Source: Lampropedia aestuarii
Lineage (GTDB): Bacteria; Pseudomonadota; Gammaproteobacteria; Burkholderiales; Burkholderiaceae_C
NCBI RefSeq assembly: GCF_004803635.1
Contig: NZ_SSWX01000005.1
Span: 1 to 50,346, forward strand
Length of the DNA: 50,346 nucleotides
Direction: 5' to 3'
How positions within the stretch are numbered: position 1 is the first letter of the stretch; every line of letters begins with the position of its first letter. Positions 44,533-50,346 of the stretch are shown here, one piece after another. The notes under the pieces are model-generated. The model had not been told where the DNA came from. It ran no database searches and saw only the letters and a list, made by a program, of their open reading frames with translations. Position numbers and translations under genes: made by a program.

Positions 44533-45384
44533 ATGACTATTGACTCATCCCAGCCGGATGGTGCCCGCTCTTTGGTGCAAATCAACCGGCTTCATTTTGG
44601 TTACGGCGACAGGCCTATATTGCGCGACGTGTCGCTGCAAATTCCGCTTGGCAAAGTGACCGCGATCATGGGGGCATCGGGTGGTGGTAAAACCACGTTG
44701 CTGCGCTTGATCAGTGGGCAAAATAGGCCGGCGCCAGGCACGGTGCTATTTGATGGCGTCGATGTTGGGGCGCAAAACACCAAAGGCCTGTATGCGCTGC
44801 GCAGGCGTATGGGCATGCTGTTCCAGTTCGGTGCTTTGTTTACCGATATGACGGTGTTTGAGAACGTTGCTTTCCCACTACGCGAACACAGCAGTTTGCC
44901 GGAAGATTTGCTGCGCTCCATCGTCTTGATGAAACTCAATGCAGTGGGCTTGCGCGGGGCCAGGGATTTGCTGCCCAGCGAGATCTCGGGCGGCATGGCC
45001 AGGCGCGTCGCGCTGGCGCGGGCGATTGCTTTGGATCCTGAATTGATCATGTATGACGAGCCATTTGCCGGGCTGGATCCGATTGCCTTAGGCACGACCG
45101 CGCGTCTGATTCGCCGCCTCAACGATGCGTTGGGCACGACCAGTGTGCTGGTTTCGCACGATCTGGATGAGACGTTCTCGATTGCCGACCATGTGGTGAT
45201 TTTGGCCAATGGCGCCATTGCCGAACAGGGCACGCCCGAGCAGATTCGCCACAGCCAAGATCCACTGGTGCAGCAGTTTGTGCAAGGTGCGTTCGATGGC
45301 CCGGTGAAATTCCATTACCCCGGTCAGTCCTTGGCACAAGATTTCTTGTCAGAGGCGCCACATAACAGGAGGCATTCCGCATGA
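44533..45384 (+). CDS. mlaF: Phospholipid ABC transporter ATP-binding protein MlaF
   Basis: ATPase of the MlaFEDB complex in the inner membrane, which moves phospholipid between the outer and inner membranes to keep the outer leaflet asymmetric. The 283 residues contain Walker [10 protein letters not shown] (47-55), signature SGGM (152-155), Walker B LIMYDE (171-176) and switch His209. First gene of a complete mlaFEDACB set. The 225-base upstream region has a TAGAAT near 44354 that may be a -10. The stop overlaps the mlaE start as ATGA. Confidence 0.96.
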   Translation: MTIDSSQPDGARSLVQINRLHFGYGDRPILRDVSLQIPLGKVTAIMGASGGGKTTLLRLISGQNRPAPGTVLFDGVDVGAQNTKGLYALRRRMGMLFQFGALFTDMTVFENVAFPLREHSSLPEDLLRSIVLMKLNAVGLRGARDLLPSEISGGMARRVALARAIALDPELIMYDEPFAGLDPIALGTTARLIRRLNDALGTTSVLVSHDLDETFSIADHVVILANGAIAEQGTPEQIRHSQDPLVQQFVQGAFDGPVKFHYPGQSLAQDFLSEAPHNRRHSA

Positions 45385-46163
45385 AGTGGTGGCATCCCTC
45401 AGAGGTCGGTTTTCGCACGCGCCAGTTGATGGCCAGCTGGGGCATGGGCACGCGTTTGTTTGCGCTGCTGTGCTTTCCGGGTGTGTTGTCGCTCAAGCGC
45501 TTCTCGCTGGTGGTGGATCAAATCTATTTCCTGGGCAATCGCTCGCTGAGTTTGATTGCCGTATCTGGCTTGTTTGTGGGCCTGGTGCTGAGCTTGCAGG
45601 GGTTTTATATCTTGCAGCGCTTTGGCTCAGCGGAAATGCTGGGGCTGATGGTGACCCTCAGCCTGATTCGTGAGCTGGGGCCTGTGGTTGCTGCGCTGTT
45701 GTTTGCCGGGCGGGCAGGGACTTCATTGACCGCTGAGATTGGTTTGATGCGTGCAGGCGAGCAGCTCAGCGCGATGGAGATGATGGCGGTCAACCCCGTG
45801 CAGCGTATTTTGGCGCCGCGTTTTTGGGCGGGCGTGATTGTGATGCCGATTTTGGCGGCGATTTTCAATGCAGTGGGCATCATCGGCGGCTGGCTGGTCG
45901 GGGTGGTGATGCTGGGCGTAGATGCCGGTGCCTTTTGGAGTCAGATGCAATCGGGCGTGGACTTGGTGGCCGATGTTGGCAATGGCTTTATTAAAAGTAT
46001 CGTGTTTGGAGTCGCCGTGACCTTCATCGCGCTGCTGCAAGGCTATGTGGCCAAACCCACTCCGGAAGGGGTGTCGCAGGCCACAACCCGCACTGTGGTG
46101 ATTGCCTCGCTGAGTGTATTGGCGCTGGACTTCTTGCTCACCGCGGTGATGTTTACCATTTGA
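45381..46163 (+). CDS. mlaE: Phospholipid ABC transporter permease MlaE
   Basis: Inner-membrane permease of 260 residues, typical MlaE length, with about five to six membrane segments. The family motif [43 protein letters not shown] is intact; it carries the EXGXM-type coupling region that contacts MlaF. Start coupled to mlaF by a four-base overlap. Confidence 0.96.
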   Translation: MKWWHPSEVGFRTRQLMASWGMGTRLFALLCFPGVLSLKRFSLVVDQIYFLGNRSLSLIAVSGLFVGLVLSLQGFYILQRFGSAEMLGLMVTLSLIRELGPVVAALLFAGRAGTSLTAEIGLMRAGEQLSAMEMMAVNPVQRILAPRFWAGVIVMPILAAIFNAVGIIGGWLVGVVMLGVDAGAFWSQMQSGVDLVADVGNGFIKSIVFGVAVTFIALLQGYVAKPTPEGVSQATTRTVVIASLSVLALDFLLTAVMFTI

Positions 46164-46214
46164 TGCGGCTGACAGTGATACAGCTTGCTTTTGAACAAGT
46201 AGGGAATTATTAAA

Positions 46215-46742
46215 ATGCAACGATCAAAACTAGACATCTGGGTCGGCTTTTTTGTCATTATTGGGTTTGCCGCGCTGACTTTTTTGGCGCTGCAGGCGGC
46301 CAATTTGCTGCAAACCAACTGGCGCACCAATACCTACCAGGTCTCAGCCTACTTCGATAATATTGGCGGACTCAAGCCTCGTGCCGCAGTGCGCAGCAGC
46401 GGTGTGGTGGTCGGGCGTGTGCAGTCCATCACCTACGACGACCATGTCTACCGCGCCAAAGTGGTGTTGGATTTGGATGATCAATATGCTTTCTCCAAAG
46501 ACAGTGCATTGAAAATCCTCACCAGTGGCTTGCTGGGAGATCAGTATGTGGGTTTGGAGCCTGGCTACGAAGATGAGAACTTGGCTCAAGGCGATACCAT
46601 CTCTGCGACCCAGTCAGCAATTGTGTTGGAGAACTTGATCTCGGCGTTCATGTTCAGCCAAGCCTCGAATGACTCCAAGGCCAATTCGGAAGCCGGTGCT
46701 GAAGCTGACCACAATGCAGGCAATGATGGCCGTATCGATTAA
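46215..46742 (+). CDS. mlaD: Phospholipid-binding MCE protein MlaD
   Basis: MCE-domain protein of 175 residues. One N-terminal membrane helix (about 8-29, IWVGFFVIIGFAALTFLALQA) anchors a periplasmic MCE domain (about 38-120, including VRSSGVVVGRV) and a helix, which form the hexameric lipid ring on MlaE. The C-terminal tail is acidic and low-complexity. It lies 51 bases after mlaE. Confidence 0.95.
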   Translation: MQRSKLDIWVGFFVIIGFAALTFLALQAANLLQTNWRTNTYQVSAYFDNIGGLKPRAAVRSSGVVVGRVQSITYDDHVYRAKVVLDLDDQYAFSKDSALKILTSGLLGDQYVGLEPGYEDENLAQGDTISATQSAIVLENLISAFMFSQASNDSKANSEAGAEADHNAGNDGRID

Positions 46743-46800
46743 TACGCGTACCGGGCAGATGGTTGCTCCTTGGTGTGTTGCGGTACTAAGAACTTGAGAG

Positions 46801-47703
46801 ATGCTTGAGATGATGCATATGACTATCCAATCGCCCACTTTGAACACCGCTACTAGCCCAGCAGCCCCTGCTTTGGGGCGCCGCTTGCTACAGCATGGCG
46901 CCGCTACTGTGTCAGCTGTTGTACTGCTGGCAGCTTGCTCCACGACTGGCTCGCAGCAGGGCTATGGCCAGTCACCACAAGATCCATATGAGTCCTTTAA
47001 CCGAAGCATCTACAGCTTCAATATGGCGCTGGATCGCAACATCATGCAGCCGATTGCCCGTGGCTACCAAGATGTGGTGCCTTCGCCTGCCAGAACCGGG
47101 GTGAGCAACTTCTTTGGTAACCTCGGTGATGTCTGGTCATTGGTCAACAACAGCTTGCAGCTCAAGGGTGAGGCTGCGATGAGCAGCTTTTTCCGTGTGG
47201 CAGTGAACTCGACCTTTGGCTTGGGCGGCTTGCTCGATGTAGCCACCGAGATGCGCCTGGAGCGCTATAAGACAGACTTCGGTCTGACTTTGGGGCATTG
47301 GGGGGTGGCGACTGGCCCGTACTTGATGCTGCCGTTCTTAGGCCCATCGACTGTGCGTGATACGGTGGCTTGGCCGGTCGATTACTACGGCAACCCATTG
47401 GCGCAACTGCACCCTGACAGCCATCGTTATGCTTTGACGGGGCTGCGCGTGATTGACTCGCGCGCCAATTTGCTAGGCACGACCGACTTGCTTGAGAGTG
47501 CTGCGCTCGATCCGTACATCATGATGCGCGATTTCTACCTGGCCCAGCGCAAAGCCCTGGACTCTGATGACGATGGCGGCATGCTGGATGACGATTACTA
47601 TGATGAAGAAGAAGCGCTGGAAGATCTTGAGGCTGGCCGTATTCCGGATGAGCCGGAGGATGCACCAGCCGCTGAGGCTCCCCAGCCTGCCATTGGCAAA
47701 TGA
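46801..47703 (+). CDS. mlaA: Outer-membrane lipoprotein MlaA (VacJ)
   Basis: Outer-membrane lipoprotein that extracts misplaced phospholipid from the outer leaflet and hands it to MlaC. The 300-residue precursor has a lipobox LLAAC with Cys46 and the MlaA core (DPYESFNRSIYSFN, GLGGLLDVATEM, PYLMLPFLGPSTVRD). The C-terminal tail is long and very acidic (about 256-290). The start is ambiguous: ATG codons at 46801, 46810, 46813 and 46819 are all in frame, with a GAG-rich stretch nearby. Confidence 0.93.
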   Translation: MLEMMHMTIQSPTLNTATSPAAPALGRRLLQHGAATVSAVVLLAACSTTGSQQGYGQSPQDPYESFNRSIYSFNMALDRNIMQPIARGYQDVVPSPARTGVSNFFGNLGDVWSLVNNSLQLKGEAAMSSFFRVAVNSTFGLGGLLDVATEMRLERYKTDFGLTLGHWGVATGPYLMLPFLGPSTVRDTVAWPVDYYGNPLAQLHPDSHRYALTGLRVIDSRANLLGTTDLLESAALDPYIMMRDFYLAQRKALDSDDDGGMLDDDYYDEEEALEDLEAGRIPDEPEDAPAAEAPQPAIGK

Positions 47704-47826
47704 TGTTGGTAGCTCGTTTTGCCGAGCTGGTTGAGGGAACTAACTGGCTGATGAATGATTCCTATAACGTTCAACAGTCTTGCATGCCGCCACACCGTGG
47801 CGGCTAGAAATTGGGGAAATTGCACG

Positions 47827-48459
47827 ATGTTTATACAAAAAATGAACCGATGGTTGGCTGCTGCTGCGTTGAGTGGCTGTGCATTTGTGATGGCCATGCC
47901 TGGCTTGGCGCAAGCCCAGGATATGGCGCCAAACGAGTTGGTCGAGAAAGTGACCAGCGATGTGCTCAAGGAAATCCATGACAATAGCGGCGTGCGCTCG
48001 GGCAACCTGAATGCCGCACGCGAGGCTGTTGACCGCCTGGTCATGCCGCACATCAACTTTCCACGCATGACAGCAGCAGCTGTGGGTCCGGCTTGGCGCA
48101 ACGCCACGCAGGAGCAACGCACGCAAGTGATCAATGAGTTCAAAGCCATGCTGATCCGCACTTATGCCGGCTCATTGGACCAGATTGGTGATTTGAAAGT
48201 GGTGGTGCTGCCGATGCGCGCACAAACTGACGAAAACGACGTCTTGGTGCGCACGGAAGTGCGTGGTGGCGATCAGCCGATCAAGCTCGATTACCGTCTT
48301 CAGCGCACGCCAGGCCAAGGCCATGGCTGGAAGGTCTATAACGTCAATGTGATGGGTGCCTGGATTGTGGATTCGTACCGCTCGCAATTCCAATCAATCG
48401 TCAACTCCAAAGGGATTGAAGGTTTGATTGACGCCTTGAAAAAGGGTGACGTGAAGTAA
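47827..48459 (+). CDS. mlaC: Phospholipid-binding periplasmic protein MlaC
   Basis: Periplasmic shuttle of 210 residues that carries phospholipid between MlaA and MlaD. The signal peptide is cleaved near AQA-QD (residue 31). The mature part begins MAPNELVEKVTSDVLKEI and contains the family's WRNATQEQRTQVINEFKAMLIRTYA and the C-terminal AWIVDSYRSQFQSIV. The ATG at 47827 is chosen because it starts a good signal peptide; the frame is open to 47755. Confidence 0.94.
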   Translation: MFIQKMNRWLAAAALSGCAFVMAMPGLAQAQDMAPNELVEKVTSDVLKEIHDNSGVRSGNLNAAREAVDRLVMPHINFPRMTAAAVGPAWRNATQEQRTQVINEFKAMLIRTYAGSLDQIGDLKVVVLPMRAQTDENDVLVRTEVRGGDQPIKLDYRLQRTPGQGHGWKVYNVNVMGAWIVDSYRSQFQSIVNSKGIEGLIDALKKGDVK

Positions 48460-48572
48460 TTCAGGCGCAGCAGGAGCGTGGCCTAGAGGGCATGGCAGGC
48501 TGTGCGTGTATTTGCCCTTTGTGCAGCGTTATCCGCTACGATATCAGTTCATTGGATTCCATTCAAAACGAT

Positions 48573-48872
48573 ATGCTCAATTTGCAATTGCCAGTTCGGT
48601 TGACGCGTGATGAGGTAGTGGGCTGGGTCCGAGACATTGAGCCCTTACTGAAACAAGCCAAAGCCTCGGGCGAGACAGTCGCCGTAGATGCCTCAGCCTT
48701 GAAGCAGTTTGACTCTTCTGCGCTGGCCGCATTGCTGGCCGTGCATCGTGAAACGCAAAGCCTGGGGGTCGCTTTTGCCGGTGTACAAGGCATGTCGGTG
48801 ACATTGCAGTCGCTGGCCCAGGTCTACGGCATTGATGAATTGCTGCCGCAAGTGCCAGAGCCAGAGCAATAA
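48573..48872 (+). CDS. mlaB: STAS-domain protein MlaB
   Basis: Cytoplasmic STAS-domain subunit of the Mla transporter, 99 residues, which stabilises MlaF. The motif VAVDASALKQFDSSALAALLAVHRET contains the D-S-S-A-L segment usual for STAS proteins. The ATG at 48573 fits the domain start; the open frame from 48492 adds unrelated Cys-rich residues. It ends the mla operon ahead of a terminator. Confidence 0.88.
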   Translation: MLNLQLPVRLTRDEVVGWVRDIEPLLKQAKASGETVAVDASALKQFDSSALAALLAVHRETQSLGVAFAGVQGMSVTLQSLAQVYGIDELLPQVPEPEQ

Positions 48873-48905
48873 GCACTCGCTGTCACCGATCTTCAGAGCG
48901 CTTTC

Positions 48906-48942
48906 AAAACGCCTGCACAGCCAATTCTGTGCAGGCGTTTTT
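48906..48942. terminator. Bidirectional terminator between mlaB and proB
   Basis: AACGCCTGCACAG and CTGTGCAGGCGTT form a 13-bp perfect stem around CCAATT, flanked by A-run and T-run. It serves the converging mla operon (+) and proB (-). Confidence 0.9.
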
Positions 48943-50112
48943 TCATATCAATACCAAGTTGTCGCGGTGAACCATCTCGGGCTCTGCGACATAGCCCAAA
49001 ATCGACTCAATGGCATCGGAGGATTGGCGGCAGAGCTTGCGCGCTTCCTGGTCGTTGTAGTTGGCTAGGCCGCGTGCAATCTGGTGGCCCGATGGGTCCT
49101 CAATCGCTATCACCTCGCCGCGTGTGAAGCTGCCTTTCACCTCGGTCATGCCAACGGGCAGCAGGCTTTTTCCTTCGGATTTGATTTTTTTGGCCGCGCC
49201 AGCATCCAGCACGACAGAGCCATGCAATTGCAGGTGGTCGGCGATCCATTGCTTGCGCGCTTGCAGCTTGTGCATTGGCGCATACAGCAAGGAGCCAATG
49301 TTTTGCTCACCGGACATCAGACGCGGCAAGATATCGGGCTCCCGACCCCAGGCAATGATGGTTGAGGCGCCAGAGCGGGCAGCGCGCTTGGCGGCGATGA
49401 TCTTGGTCAGCATGCCTCCAGTGCCAATGCTCGAGCCTGCGCCACCGGCCATGGCTTCGAGTGCCTCGTCGCCGGCTTGGGCCAGGTGGACCTTCGTGGC
49501 ATCGGGATTTTTGCGCGGATCTGCGGTGTAGAAACCATTCTGGTCGGTCAGAATGATCAGCAAATCGGCCACGACCAGATTGGCGACCAAGGCGCCTAGC
49601 GTGTCGTTGTCACCAAAGCGAATCTCGTCGTTGACGACGGTGTCGTTTTCGTTGATGACCGGCACAATGCCGCGCTTGAGTAAAGTGAGCAAGGTGATGC
49701 GGGCATTCAAATAACGCTCGCGATCGGCCAAGTCGGCATGCGTTAGCAGCACTTGGGCGCTGCCCAACTGGTAGTGGCGCAGCATGGATTCGTACATTTG
49801 CACCAGGCCCATTTGGCCGACGGCAGCTGCCGCTTGCAGCTCATGCAGCTCTTTGGGGCGTTTGCTCAGGCCCATGCGCTTCATGCCTTCGGCAATCGCG
49901 CCGGAGGAGACCATGATCACCTCGCGCTTGCCTTGGCCCTGTGCATCGCCATGCACAATCTGGCTGAGTTGGCGCGACCATTCGCTAATGGCCTCGGCGT
50001 CGAGCCCCTGGCCTTGGTTGGTGACAAGGCTAGAGCCGACTTTGACGACAATGCGCTTGGCGCGGCGCACACTGTCCCAAGGAGAAATATCAGTAGAGTC
50101 GGCGTTAACCAT
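48943..50112 (-). CDS. proB: Glutamate 5-kinase
   Basis: First enzyme of proline synthesis, phosphorylating glutamate. The 389-residue product has the amino-acid-kinase domain ([74 protein letters not shown]) and a C-terminal PUA domain (about 290-389). The ATG at 50112 starts [14 protein letters not shown]; the longer open frame to 50208 enters the repeat element. In related genomes proB follows obgE; here it is about 6 kb away. Confidence 0.96.
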   Translation of the reverse strand: MVNADSTDISPWDSVRRAKRIVVKVGSSLVTNQGQGLDAEAISEWSRQLSQIVHGDAQGQGKREVIMVSSGAIAEGMKRMGLSKRPKELHELQAAAAVGQMGLVQMYESMLRHYQLGSAQVLLTHADLADRERYLNARITLLTLLKRGIVPVINENDTVVNDEIRFGDNDTLGALVANLVVADLLIILTDQNGFYTADPRKNPDATKVHLAQAGDEALEAMAGGAGSSIGTGGMLTKIIAAKRAARSGASTIIAWGREPDILPRLMSGEQNIGSLLYAPMHKLQARKQWIADHLQLHGSVVLDAGAAKKIKSEGKSLLPVGMTEVKGSFTRGEVIAIEDPSGHQIARGLANYNDQEARKLCRQSSDAIESILGYVAEPEMVHRDNLVLI

Positions 50113-50149
50113 ATACACGTACAAATCGATGAAACCACAAATTGTGGCA

Positions 50150-50346
50150 TAAGAACGTGTTTTCGATCTTTTTGCAGTCGCGCAAGGCACAAAAAAGAGG
50201 CAGTGCAAGGCGCCTGCTGCAGCTCATACGTCTGTATGAGCAAAACGGGCAACGCCGCAATGCGTTTTTTTGTGCCTTGCCCTCTGGGTTGGAGCCCAAA
50301 AGGCACGCTGCTTTGTTAAAAATCCTCGTCGGGCAGCTAGCCCGAT
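50150..50346. repeat. Long palindromic intergenic element upstream of proB
   Basis: It begins with TAAGAACGTGTTTTCGATCT. Outer arms GCAAGGCACAAAAAA (50182-50196) and TTTTTTGTGCCTTGC (50266-50280) are perfect 15-bp inverses. At the exact centre lies CTCATAC-gtct-GTATGAG (50223-50240), and the sequence between is partly complementary. A further hairpin TCGGGC-AGCTA-GCCCGA ends at 50345. It looks like a REP/MITE-type element; no gene is seen. Confidence 0.65.

Overview
The window reads as a piece of a betaproteobacterial chromosome, most likely Burkholderiales and probably Comamonadaceae (Comamonas-like). Supporting signs are the order accB-accC-prmA-DUF3426 protein, the rplU-rpmA-obgE block, a complete mlaF-E-D-A-C-B lipid-transport operon, the proteobacterial GshA type, and GC-rich third codon positions. 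No rRNA, tRNA, CRISPR array, prophage or intact insertion sequence was seen.

Layout. 1-20.1 kb is mostly housekeeping: an acyl-CoA synthetase (+) converging on mnmE (-); a broken TonB-receptor-like remnant; rfbD, rfbB and gshA (-); holA, mpl, a PfkB kinase, a DUF3426 protein, prmA, accC and accB (-); a TlpA-like thioredoxin coupled to an uncharacterised protein (-); then gshB and fpr (+). 20.2-27.9 kb is an accessory catabolic region, all on the minus strand: a LysR regulator, an IlvD/Edd dehydratase, an MFS transporter, an epoxide-hydrolase-like enzyme, a fluoroacetate-dehalogenase-like enzyme with every known catalytic residue, a type II haloacid-dehalogenase relative, and a Crp/Fnr regulator. 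Divergent from LysR, 28.0-32.6 kb holds an indolepyruvate ferredoxin oxidoreductase split into two coupled genes and a D-2-hydroxyacid dehydrogenase. A uracil-type permease follows at 33-34.3 kb.

34.3-41.4 kb is the most striking part: two tandem paralogous extracellular nucleases of about 1083 residues (ExeM/NucH type). Each is preceded by 11-bp-spaced CTGTCA-like repeats placed like Pho boxes 10-11 bp before a TAYAAAT -10. Each ends in a choice-of-anchor-U-like domain plus a variant CTERM tail. This suggests a phosphate-starvation system that releases phosphate from extracellular DNA. 41.6-50.3 kb returns to housekeeping: obgE, rpmA, rplU (-), a DUF924 protein and the mla operon (+), and proB (-).

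Several short dispersed repeats (core TAAGARCSTGTT) sit in intergenic positions, and a roughly 100-bp imperfect palindrome lies upstream of proB. All functional calls come from reading motifs by eye. No database search was run.
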